Of a stretch of DNA of 18,522 nt, positions 7,233 through 13,948 are shown one piece after another. The number at the start of each line of letters is the position of its first letter. Position 1 is the first letter of the stretch. Source of the stretch: Bog-877 sp049518775 (GTDB lineage: Bacteria; Chloroflexota; Dormibacteria; Aeolococcales; Bog-877); the NCBI GenBank assembly GCA_049518775.1, contig JBEKRL010000046.1, positions 1 through 18,522 on the forward strand, in the 5' to 3' direction. The notes under the pieces are model-generated. The model saw only the letters and a list, made by a program, of their open reading frames with translations. It was not told the DNA's origin and made no database searches. The position numbers and the translations under genes were made by a program.

Positions 7233-9407
7233 TCAGTCGGGAAGGGTCCCGGTGAGCGAGGAGGTCCGGAGCAGCTCCCGGACATCCCTTCGCCGCGGCG
7301 CGAGGTTGAGGAGCTGCCGGTAGACCACGATCGATTCGGCGTCAGCTCCCCTGGCCCGGAGCAAACGGGCGATGAACTCCAGCCAGACCGGCGCCAGGGC
7401 GATGTCGCGACGCTCCACTGAAATATTGCAGAGCTGCCAGCAGGCTCGGTCGCAGGGCGGGTCGCAGACCACCGCCGTGGTGAAGCAGAGCGTCGCCAGC
7501 CCCGCGTCCCTCGACTGCTTGACGGCCTCCCCCACCGCACAGACCACCGCGGCAGAGGCCTCACCTGGGGCCGCCTCGGCCAACTGGATGGCCATGGTCG
7601 CCGCCTGCTCCAGTTCCCCCGCCTCAAGGGCGGAGCGGATCTGTTCGGAGGCATCGGCGTCCGGCGCGAACTGAGACCGCCCCTGAACCGCGGCCAGCAC
7701 CTGTCCCACCTTGCCCTTCGACGGAAGCGCCTTCCGTTGGCTCTTGACGGCCGCCACGATCTCCTCCACGAGCGGGGGCAACTGGGCCTGGCGGGCCAGC
7801 AACTTCTTCTCCCGCTCGGTCATGGTGCGGGGGGAGAGCCGTACAGCCCAGCCGGAGCGAGCGGGCTGCTTGGCCCATTGCGCCGGGTCGACAGAAGGGC
7901 GGCGGGGAGCGACAGGGCTCGGCACTGGCGCCGGCGTCGAGGATTCGAGAACGGGCTCAGGATCAACCTCCACTTCCCGCGTCGCGGGGTCGAAACCCCA
8001 CAGAGAAGCGCCGTCCGGGGCGGCCTCCTCGTGGGAAGTGGGGAGAAATGCCGTCGGAGTTGAGGCCGGAGTCGGAGTCGGAAGGGAAGGCGGGAGAGGA
8101 GGTGGCGCCGGCCGAGCCGGCGCAATAGCCGGGGATGGAGCCGGAGGAGGGGACGGGGGTGTGGTCTTTGCCGCCGGGGGCGCCCCGAGCACCGGAGGTG
8201 GCTCCTGGACGCGGGTCGGGAGGACGGTGTCGCGAGGGATGGGCGCCGGTGGCCTCGGACCCATCCGCGTCGGTGCGACGGTGCCCGGCCTTCTCGGGGA
8301 CGGTGGGGTTACGACCGACTCTGACGGAGTGGGCACGCCGGCGACCGGCCGTGTCGGGGCCTGTGGAGTTGCGACCGGCTCTGTCGGAGTGGGCACGCCG
8401 GTGACCGGCCCTGCCGGGGCCGGTGGAGTTACGACCGACGCTGACGGAGTGGGCACGCCGGCGACCGGCCCTGCCGGGGGCGGTGGAGCGACGACTGGAA
8501 CGCTCGGTGCGGGTACGCCGGTGACCGGCCCTGCCGGGGCCGGTGGAGCGACAACTGGAACGCTCGGTGCGGGTACGCCAGTGACCGGCCCTGCCGGGAC
8601 CGGTCGAGCGACAACTGGAACGCTCGGTGCCGGTACGCCGGTGACCGGCCGTGTCGGGGCCGGTGGAGCGACGACTGGAACGCTCGGCGCGGGTACGCCA
8701 GTGACCGGTCCTGTCGCGGCCGGTGGAGTGACGACCGGAGCTCTCGGTGTGGCTACGCCGGTGACCGACGCTGTCGGGGTCGGTGAAGCGACGAGCGGCC
8801 CGGCGGGGACAGGAACTGCTGGCGGACCAGCCTTGCCCGCTTGGTCGGGAGCGGGCCTGCCACCGCCGGACGCCGGACGCACCGGCGCCCTGGGGGCGGC
8901 CTGGGCGACAACCTGGGGGAGGCTCTCGGCGACCGCGTCGGAGGACTCTCCCGTGTCGGGCACCACCTGCCCGGGTGGCGCCGCCCGGGGCGGGTTCGAA
9001 GCGAGGAGAGGGGCTGGCACATCCACTCCATCCGTCAGCACAGCTGGTACCGGCTCCCCAGAGACGGTGGCTTCCGCCCTTGTGGGCGTGCTCATCCCCA
9101 GCTCGCGAAGCTCCTCTTGGGTGGCCAGCAGCAGCAGCAGTTCGTACATGGCCCGGCCCATCCGGCGGAAGAGGACCGCCGCCTCGGCCGGGAACCCCGC
9201 CGCGGCGACCCTGGCCACGACTGCCTCGGCCACCTTGATCAGGTTCTGCTCGTTGAGATCGGGCAGGGTCAGCCCGGTAAGCTCTTGGTCTATCACACCA
9301 GGAAGCTCAGGAACCCCGGCCGCGAACTCGCGCGCGAGATGCTCCCAGGTCTGCCGGAGATCCGCCAGCCCCTGGTCCGGGGCCGGGCCACTAGGTTGCT
9401 CGACCAT
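7233..9407 (-). CDS. Large Pro-rich repeat protein with helical N-terminus and TPR-like C-terminus
   Basis: I do not recognise this 724-residue protein. Three parts are visible. Residues 1 to about 110 are helical and non-repetitive, with LADLRQTWEHLAREFAAG and FPAEAAVLFRRMGRAMYELLLLLATQEEL. Residues about 115-520 are Pro/Ala/Val/Thr-rich and likely disordered; about 216-376 consist of a 20-residue repeat of the type VTGVPAPSVPVVAPP. Residues about 529-724, starting MTEREKKLLARQ, are helical again, with tandem Ala-rich helices (SALEAGELEQAATMAIQLAEAAP; AESIVVYRQLLNLAPRRRDVREL) like tetratricopeptide repeats. No signal peptide or transmembrane segment is seen, so it is probably cytoplasmic: two interaction domains joined by a long flexible linker. 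The ATG at 9405-9407 starts 60 bp from the divergent formyltransferase gene. High G/C at third positions supports real coding despite the long antisense frame. Confidence 0.82.
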   Translation of the reverse strand: MVEQPSGPAPDQGLADLRQTWEHLAREFAAGVPELPGVIDQELTGLTLPDLNEQNLIKVAEAVVARVAAAGFPAEAAVLFRRMGRAMYELLLLLATQEELRELGMSTPTRAEATVSGEPVPAVLTDGVDVPAPLLASNPPRAAPPGQVVPDTGESSDAVAESLPQVVAQAAPRAPVRPASGGGRPAPDQAGKAGPPAVPVPAGPLVASPTPTASVTGVATPRAPVVTPPAATGPVTGVPAPSVPVVAPPAPTRPVTGVPAPSVPVVARPVPAGPVTGVPAPSVPVVAPPAPAGPVTGVPAPSVPVVAPPPPAGPVAGVPTPSASVVTPPAPAGPVTGVPTPTEPVATPQAPTRPVAGVPTPSESVVTPPSPRRPGTVAPTRMGPRPPAPIPRDTVLPTRVQEPPPVLGAPPAAKTTPPSPPPAPSPAIAPARPAPPPLPPSLPTPTPASTPTAFLPTSHEEAAPDGASLWGFDPATREVEVDPEPVLESSTPAPVPSPVAPRRPSVDPAQWAKQPARSGWAVRLSPRTMTEREKKLLARQAQLPPLVEEIVAAVKSQRKALPSKGKVGQVLAAVQGRSQFAPDADASEQIRSALEAGELEQAATMAIQLAEAAPGEASAAVVCAVGEAVKQSRDAGLATLCFTTAVVCDPPCDRACWQLCNISVERRDIALAPVWLEFIARLLRARGADAESIVVYRQLLNLAPRRRDVRELLRTSSLTGTLPD
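8281..8800. repeat. 60-bp tandem repeat inside the Pro-rich gene
   Basis: Eight consecutive 60-bp units (8281-8760) and a partial ninth are visible. The common core on the plus strand is close to GTGACCGGCCCTGCCGGGG, followed by CGGTGGAG and GGTACGCCG. The unit is exactly 20 codons, so length changes keep the frame. The four central copies (8461-8700) are nearly identical, sharing a CGACTGGAACGCTCGG block. The outer copies are more diverged, which is the usual sign of recent internal expansion. Confidence 0.95.
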
Positions 9408-9439
9408 CCCGCTGCGAAGTTTGCCACCGAGGAGGGACC

Positions 9440-9456
9440 GCCGGCGTAGCGCCGGC
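9440..9456. promoter_or_regulatory. Inverted repeat between divergent genes
   Basis: GCCGGCG-TAG-CGCCGGC is a perfect 7-bp inverted repeat with a 3-base spacer. It lies in the 60-bp gap between the divergent starts of the Pro-rich protein (9407) and the formyltransferase (9468). It could be a repressor site or a leader hairpin. Nothing in the sequence identifies a binding protein, and GC-only palindromes are common at this base composition. Confidence 0.3.
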
Positions 9457-9467
9457 TCAACGATGCG

Positions 9468-10553
9468 GTGACGCTTGCGCCGTCGTCTGCCCGTCCCCGG
9501 GAACTACGATTGAACTCGTTGGCCCCCACAGACGTCATCAGCACGCGACCCCAGCGCAGCCCCTGGCTGGCGGCCGTTGACCGGTGGCTGTGGCGGCGGG
9601 CATCGTTCCGGATGGTTCCCGACCTGAAGCTCCCCCTGCCGCCCACCGGCCGGCCCGAGCCGGCCCTTGCCGTGGCCCCTCGTCTCGCCTTCGCGGGCTT
9701 CCCCTCCGACTACAGCGTGGCCCTCCTGCTGGCCCTGATCGGAACCGGGGTCGACCTGGCCGGGATCGTCACCAGCCTGGGTGCCAACCCGATGATCGCC
9801 GGTGAGAACGCGCTCAGCCAGGTGGCCGAACACATGGCGGTGCCGCTCCTGCGGCTGGCTCGAGTCAACGACTATGACTCTCTGGTGGCGCTGCGCAGGC
9901 TTCGAGCAGACCTCATCCTGGTGGCCAGCTTTGACCAGATCCTCCGCGACCGGGCCCTGGGGATCCCCAGGCTGGGCTGGGTCAACGTCCACCCTTCGCT
10001 CCTTCCCAAGTACCGGGGCCCGGAGCCCGTCTACTGGGCGATCGTCAACGGCGAGCCGGTATCGGGGATCAGCTTCCAGCGGGTAGAGCGGGGCATCGAT
10101 GCCGGCCCCTTGCTGGCGCAGCGGGCTGGGCCGATCCGACCCGACGACGATGCTGGCACCTTGACCCGGCGGCTGACCGAGCTGGGGGCGGAGGCCATCT
10201 CCGCGGTCCTGGAGATGGCGCTCGCCGGGGACCCCGGGACCCCGCTCGAGCTCAGCCACGGCTCCTACTTCAGCTCGGTGGGCCACCGTCGAATCGACCA
10301 GGTGGAGTCGGCGACCCTGGCGGAGAGACTAGTGCGCGCCGGCAATCCCAACATGCTGGCCTCCACCCTGTGCGGAGGCAGGCTCTGCTACGTGATCCGG
10401 GTCGGCAGGGTCGCCGCTGGCGACCGCTCTCCCGGGCCCCGGATCCATTACCCGGACGGGGACCTCATCCTGGAGCAGACCATCGACCGCTGCGGCTGCC
10501 ACCACGGAGAGCCCGGGGGCCACTGTCCCCACGACGATCCCCTCCAGGGCTGA
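9468..10553 (+). CDS. Formyltransferase-family protein (methionyl-tRNA formyltransferase-like fold)
   Basis: This 361-residue protein carries the formyltransferase core. It has the first strand PRLAFAGFPSDYSVALLLAL at about 71-90, then the signature WVNVHPSLLPKYRGPEPVYWAI at about 171-192, then ERGIDAGPLL at about 207-216. The family's catalytic Asn-His-Asp would be Asn173, His175 and Asp211, all present. Known relatives transfer a formyl group from 10-formyltetrahydrofolate to methionyl-tRNA, amino sugars or glycinamide ribotide; the acceptor here is unknown. Residues about 277-315 (RIDQVESATLAERLVRAGNPN) resemble the second-domain start of methionyl-tRNA formyltransferase. Two features are unusual: about 70 residues before the core, and a Cys/His-rich tail (Cys342, Cys344, His345, His346, His352, Cys353, His355). 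The GTG at 9468 gives the longest frame; ATG 9612 is an alternative start closer to the core. No strong Shine-Dalgarno decides between them. Confidence 0.85.
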   Translation: MTLAPSSARPRELRLNSLAPTDVISTRPQRSPWLAAVDRWLWRRASFRMVPDLKLPLPPTGRPEPALAVAPRLAFAGFPSDYSVALLLALIGTGVDLAGIVTSLGANPMIAGENALSQVAEHMAVPLLRLARVNDYDSLVALRRLRADLILVASFDQILRDRALGIPRLGWVNVHPSLLPKYRGPEPVYWAIVNGEPVSGISFQRVERGIDAGPLLAQRAGPIRPDDDAGTLTRRLTELGAEAISAVLEMALAGDPGTPLELSHGSYFSSVGHRRIDQVESATLAERLVRAGNPNMLASTLCGGRLCYVIRVGRVAAGDRSPGPRIHYPDGDLILEQTIDRCGCHHGEPGGHCPHDDPLQG

Positions 10554-10922
10554 GCCCGCAGGCGCGATCGAGAATCCGGCGAGTGCCAAGCCGCCCATCG
10601 CCGCGCGAAGGAGATCACGGCGTGCTGGGTGGCTCACCAGCGCTGGAAGCCAGTTGGGCGAGAACCGCGCCCGGACCCACTACGGACTGAGAGCAGGAAC
10701 ACAACGTCCCCCTCGGCCCCCAGAAGAGCTCCTCTGGAGCCCGGTCGCCGCGAAGTCATACGCGACTCAATCCGGCGTGGCAGATGATCAACAGCCAGGC
10801 AACCAAACTGACCTTCGAGTGCCCCGGCCGAGTTGAGCTTCCGATAACCTGGCGCGCCCGACCGCACGGCCCGCCGGGGCCGCGCAGCGCCGGGTTATCG
10901 CCCGGTTGGGAGCCGGATCAGG
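10554..10922. other. Intergenic region between the formyltransferase and the Flp pilin
   Basis: About 370 bp between convergent genes. The minus-strand frame at 10329-10637 begins with a Tat-signal-like leader (RRDLLRAAMGGLALAG) but runs antisense into the formyltransferase end, so I do not call it a gene. The pilin-proximal part contains the large inverted repeat listed separately. Nothing else is recognisable. Confidence 0.5.
10842..10900 (-). terminator. Large branched inverted repeat downstream of the Flp pilin gene
   Basis: The arms CGATAACCTGGCGC (10842-10855) and GCGCCGGGTTATCG (10887-10900) pair over 14 positions with one mismatch. Inside them a second hairpin, CGGCCC/GGGCCG (10867-10872 with 10877-10882), has a 4-base loop. 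The structure begins 23 bp beyond the pilin stop codon. No T tract follows, so factor-independent termination is uncertain, but its position fits a 3'-end structure of the pilin transcript. Confidence 0.5.
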
Positions 10923-11126
10923 TCAGCCATTGAGGCCGTTGCTGATGTTCGAGAAGACGCTGCTGACGTGGTGCCCTACAACCGTGAGGATGACGATGAC
11001 AACGATCGCGATCAGCACCAGGATCAGCGCGTACTCGACCATCCCTTGGCCCTGCTCCTCGGAGTCCGAGGACGAAACTCCCTCCGCGGGACGGTCACGA
11101 AGTCGCACGCGCCAGAATCGGACCAT
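10923..11126 (-). CDS. Flp/Fap-type pilin subunit
   Basis: This 67-residue protein has the organisation of Flp pilins of Tad-type pili. A short basic and acidic leader ends in SEEQG, followed by QGMVEYALILVLIAIVVIVILTVVG, then a short polar tail (HHVSSVFSNISNGLNG). Family rules place prepilin-peptidase cleavage after a Gly so that Glu is +5 and Tyr +6 of the mature protein. That fits cleavage after Gly26, with Glu31 and Tyr32. The hydrophobic helix (about 33-50) would anchor it in the membrane and form the fibre core. No other Tad genes (ATPase, TadB/C, TadE, CpaB, peptidase) are in the window, so the assembly machinery must be elsewhere. A possible promoter and a leader hairpin lie upstream. 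Confidence 0.9.
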   Translation of the reverse strand: MVRFWRVRLRDRPAEGVSSSDSEEQGQGMVEYALILVLIAIVVIVILTVVGHHVSSVFSNISNGLNG

Positions 11127-11157
11127 AGGCGCCTCACATCCCAGATTGGTATTTCGA

Positions 11158-11177
11158 CTGGGAGCTGCTGCTCCCAG
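11158..11177 (-). promoter_or_regulatory. Perfect hairpin in the Flp pilin leader
   Basis: CTGGGAGC-TGCT-GCTCCCAG is a perfect 8-bp stem with a 4-base loop, 32 bp before the pilin start on the minus strand. If transcription starts near 11190 it lies in the 5' untranslated leader, where it could stabilise the mRNA or affect translation. Function is inferred from position only. Confidence 0.4.
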
Positions 11178-11196
11178 ACCTAGCCATGGCAGGCAG

Positions 11197-11202
11197 AGTA
11201 TA
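11197..11202 (-). promoter_or_regulatory. Possible -10 element for the Flp pilin gene
   Basis: The minus strand reads TATACT here, five of six matches to the TATAAT consensus in otherwise GC-rich DNA, about 70 bp before the pilin ATG. No good -35 hexamer is found 16-18 bp upstream, so this is only a candidate. Confidence 0.3.
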
Positions 11203-11793
11203 GGTGGGCTCCGCCTGACTTCATATGACTCTCCGGTGACGTTCCGGTGCCGCTACCGGAAGGCCTAACGGGCGGCTGAAGAGAGGTCGGTCCGAACCGA
11301 TCCGCAGGTCGAAGTTGGGCCGGGCGGGTGAGCAAGGTTTGGACCACGGGGACCGCCCGGCGCGGGGCACTGGGAGGGACCGCGGCCGTCCACGAACGGA
11401 TCCAAGCCCCGGACCGGGCCATTGTCCAGCTCGACGGGGTCCGGCCACGGTTCCAGCATCGGGGTGGAGCTGGGAATCCCCGATCCGGCGCCGGCGGCTG
11501 CGATTCGCACCTGGCCCAGGCTGGAGAGCGCGCCCCGGCCAGTGCCGCGCTCAGCGTCTGCTGGCACGGCGCCGCACCCTCAATTCCGGTCGGTAGCACG
11601 TCCCTCGGTGCCCGGGCGGATCGGAGGCGGCAGCGGCGGGACCTGGTCCAACTGGGCGTGGGAGCCAGGAGTCGCCGTCGGGGTGGCTGTCGAATCGGTC
11701 CCGCGGTTCGGGTGGGGTGGCACCCGTCACTCTCGGGACGGTCAATCGGAATCCCGTCCGAGAGGGACGGGGCAGCAGGGTGAGAAGGAAGTC

Positions 11794-12066
11794 GTGAACA
11801 CATGGTCCGATCGCCACCCCAGGGACCTCGGGGCCGGCGATGCCGTCCTCGGGCAGGACGAGGCCCCGGTGGTCTGGAGGCTGGCGCCCGAGCCCGCCCC
11901 CCTGACGGGGACCCGGCAGTGCGCGCCGCTGGCCACCTGTCTCAACGGACGGGCGGCGGCGGGTCAATCCCGCGAGGGACCAATCCGGCTGCTGGAGGTG
12001 ACGGTCAAGGTGGCCACGACCGCCGGCCCGGCCGGCGGAGCGCTGGGGCTGGACCTCCGACCCTGA
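11794..12066 (+). CDS. Small hypothetical protein, 90 residues
   Basis: A GTG start at 11794 is preceded by GAGAAGGAAG, a fair Shine-Dalgarno at short spacing. The product contains EAPVVWRLAPEPAPL in the middle and IRLLEVTVKVATTAGPAGG near the end. I recognise no family, signal peptide or membrane segment. Support comes from codon structure: reading by eye, roughly nine of ten third positions are G or C, while second positions are near half. That is the pattern of true genes in such DNA and differs from shadow frames nearby. The same frame stays open upstream to 11422, but with weaker bias. It points toward moeA on the other strand, and the two ends are 260 bp apart. Confidence 0.42.
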   Translation: MNTWSDRHPRDLGAGDAVLGQDEAPVVWRLAPEPAPLTGTRQCAPLATCLNGRAAAGQSREGPIRLLEVTVKVATTAGPAGGALGLDLRP

Positions 12067-12281
12067 TCCACAGGCGCGGCCCGGACATCTCTGGGCAGTG
12101 CTTCTGGCCCACTTTCCGACAGTCCCAGCCGAGAGCGAGTCCGGCGCAGGACGCTGCCCCGGCGGCCGGAGCGGGCGACCGCCTCGCCGCCATGACACTG
12201 CCTTTCCGGATTCCCCTGCTGGCCTCGGGCGTCCACGAGGTCGCCGGCTCCGGGACGCGGCTCAGAGCCGATTGCGTCCGA

Positions 12282-12318
12282 GCGGTACCCACCGCAACCC
12301 CAGCCCTCCCGGTACCGC
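12282..12318 (-). terminator. Inverted repeat just downstream of moeA
   Basis: GCGGTACC at 12282-12289 and GGTACCGC at 12311-12318 form a perfect 8-bp stem with a 21-base loop, starting 8 bp beyond the moeA stop codon. It lies between two convergent genes, so it could act in both directions. There is no T tract and the loop is long, so confidence is limited. Confidence 0.35.
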
Positions 12319-12326
12319 ACACCGCC

Positions 12327-13553
12327 TCAGAGCCTGATGACCTCGACCACGCTGCCCGCGGCGACGCTGTCCCCCTCGCGAGGCAGAACCATGATGACGT
12401 CGGCGCGAGCCAAGGAGAGGGTGGCACCACTGCTCTGGTTGCCGGCAACCCGCACGCCCGGCAGCGCGCCTGGGCGGCGTTCCAGGATGCCCCGATGGAA
12501 CGTCTCCAGCCCCTCGGGCTTGTCCACCCGCTCCAGCAACTGGGCCGGCGTGGACACCGGCCCCGGGTGAGTGGCGCCCTGCATCGCGAGGATCCCGGGA
12601 GCTCCGAAGAGGATGAAGGTCACGTTGGCCGAGACCGGGTTCCCGGGCAGGCCCAGGAAGACCGCCCCCTCCAGCTGGCCGAGAGCTATCGGGCGCCCCG
12701 GCCGCATCGCCACCCGCCAGAGCTGGAGGTTCCCCACCCGCTCGACGGTGGCCCGCACGTAGTCTCGGTCACCCACGCTGACCCCGCCCACGGTTACCAG
12801 CAGGTCGGCGCTTGCCGCCGCCGAGCGCATCTCCCGCTCGAGCGCCTCGGGCTCGTCCCCGAGCCGGAGTCGTGCCACCAGGTCACCACCGGCGGCCAGG
12901 ATTTGCGCCTCCAGGGCCGGTCCGGCAGTGTCGTAGATCGCCCCCGGCCCCAGCTCGGTCCCGGGCGGCCGGATCTCATCTCCGGTGGTCAGCAGCGCCA
13001 CCCGAGGTGGCCTCGCCACCGCCACCTCGGCCAGGCCGGAGGCGGCGAGCGGGGCCAGGTCGGTGGGTCGCAGCCGCGTGCCGGCGGGGATGGCCAGCTC
13101 TCCGGGCCGGAGATCCTCCCCGGCTCTCCGGACCCACTCCCCCAACCGGGGGCGCTCGCGGATCAGGACCTCCCGATCCCCTCGGTCGGTCCACTCGTAA
13201 GGCACCACGGTGTCCGCCCCGCTCGGCATAGGTGCCCCGGTCATCACCTTGGCGCAGGTTCCAGGGCCGATCGCGACCGCCCCGGGCGCCATCCCGGCAG
13301 CCATCTCCCCCACCACCGGGAGCCGGATCGGAACCTCGGAGACATCGGCGGCCAGCACCGCGTACCCGTCCATGGCGCTGTTGTCAAACGGTGGAAGGGT
13401 GAACCGGGCCACCACGTCGGCGGCCAGAACCCGTCCGGCCAGGCGGCCGTCCACCGGCCGGGACTCCGCCGGCAGCCGCGGCATCGCCGCCAGGACCTCC
13501 CGCCGGGCCACCTCGACCGAGACCGGTGCCCTCCGGCCAGGGGAGAGGCTCAT
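12327..13553 (-). CDS. moeA: Molybdopterin molybdenumtransferase MoeA
   Basis: MoeA inserts molybdate into adenylated molybdopterin in the cytoplasm, the last general step of molybdenum cofactor synthesis. The 408-residue length is normal. Family motifs appear in order: FDNSAMDGYA at 56-65, VMTGAPMPSGADTVV at 103-117, the MPT-binding-domain segment LLTTGDEI at 187-194, VTVGGVSVGDRDYV at 253-266, MRPGRPIALG at 283-292, FLGLPGNPVSA at 299-309, and the C-terminal domain IV with QSSGATLSLARAD at 373-385. In the usual IYDSNGP segment the sequence is IYDTAGP, so the common Asn is Ala. No other molybdenum cofactor gene or molybdoenzyme is in the window. The ATG at 13551-13553 has a weak Shine-Dalgarno and overlaps (ATGA) the stop of an uncharacterised minus-strand frame. 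Confidence 0.97.
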   Translation of the reverse strand: MSLSPGRRAPVSVEVARREVLAAMPRLPAESRPVDGRLAGRVLAADVVARFTLPPFDNSAMDGYAVLAADVSEVPIRLPVVGEMAAGMAPGAVAIGPGTCAKVMTGAPMPSGADTVVPYEWTDRGDREVLIRERPRLGEWVRRAGEDLRPGELAIPAGTRLRPTDLAPLAASGLAEVAVARPPRVALLTTGDEIRPPGTELGPGAIYDTAGPALEAQILAAGGDLVARLRLGDEPEALEREMRSAAASADLLVTVGGVSVGDRDYVRATVERVGNLQLWRVAMRPGRPIALGQLEGAVFLGLPGNPVSANVTFILFGAPGILAMQGATHPGPVSTPAQLLERVDKPEGLETFHRGILERRPGALPGVRVAGNQSSGATLSLARADVIMVLPREGDSVAAGSVVEVIRL

Positions 13554-13948
13554 CGGCAGGGAGGACCCAGCCCCGCGGGCGCGACCTGACGCAAGCCGAA
13601 GCGAGGCCGACCGGGATCGGCAACCTGGCGGATGCTGCCAATCACAAACTGGAGGTGATCGACCCCCTCCGGCGGACGCCCCACGAACTCAAGGGCCGCG
13701 AGAGGTGGATTCGCTGCCGGCCTCACGTGTGGGACCTCGCCCGATCTAGCTGCACTCCTGCCTCCTGACGCCCGCCGCGATGACCCCGCTAAGGTACCTC
13801 GGGCCGGCAGCGGGGCACTCGGGCCCAGAACCGAGGTGGTGCAGGCTGGTAGCCTTGGGGCATGCCCGACCCCGGGAGCTGTCCCCTCCCCGACCTCGCG
13901 CCGGCTCCCGGCCGCCACCGCCACGCCGTGTCAGGGGTGCGCTAGCGG
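13554..13948. other. Divergent intergenic region between moeA and the carbamoyltransferase
   Basis: About 395 bp that must contain both divergent promoters. A minus-strand frame (13550-13924) ends by ATGA overlap with moeA and includes EFVGRPPEGVDHLQFVIGS. A plus-strand frame (13526-13768) includes ANHKLEVIDPLRRTPHEL. Neither has a recognised domain, and they cover the same bases, so neither is called. The 10-bp palindrome GGGCATGCCC at 13858-13867 lies about 80 bp before the carbamoyltransferase start and could be an operator. I cannot show a molybdenum-cofactor riboswitch. Confidence 0.4.

Larger units (their letters stand above)
11127..11793. other. Region upstream of the pilin and of a small plus-strand ORF
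   Basis: About 670 bp with no confident gene. It holds the pilin leader and possible promoter, the hairpin at 11158-11177, and another hairpin at 11242-11261 (TTCCGGT / ACCGGAA with a 6-base loop). A plus-strand frame at 11328-11783 (151 codons, GTG start) ends 10 bp before the small ORF at 11794 and could be an operon partner. Its third-position GC is clearly lower than that of the neighbouring genes and its translation is Arg/Gly-rich without a domain, so it is not called. Confidence 0.4.

Noticed and set aside
8281..8800. Tandem array considered as a CRISPR
   Set aside because: Units are 60 bp head-to-tail without unique spacers and encode in-frame protein repeats.
7711..9471. 586-codon plus-strand open frame with Gly/Thr/Val repeats
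   Set aside because: It is the antisense of the Pro-rich gene: Pro/Val repeats read as Gly/Thr/Ala repeats on the other strand. The helical N- and C-terminal domains exist only on the minus strand.
11802..13589. 595-codon plus-strand open frame
   Set aside because: It runs antisense through the whole of moeA, whose motifs are unambiguous, and its translation is His/Arg/Gly-rich low-complexity sequence. GC-rich DNA leaves such antisense frames open.
13554..13760. Possible molybdenum-cofactor riboswitch upstream of moeA
   Set aside because: I could not recognise the conserved helices; a covariance-model search would be needed to support it.
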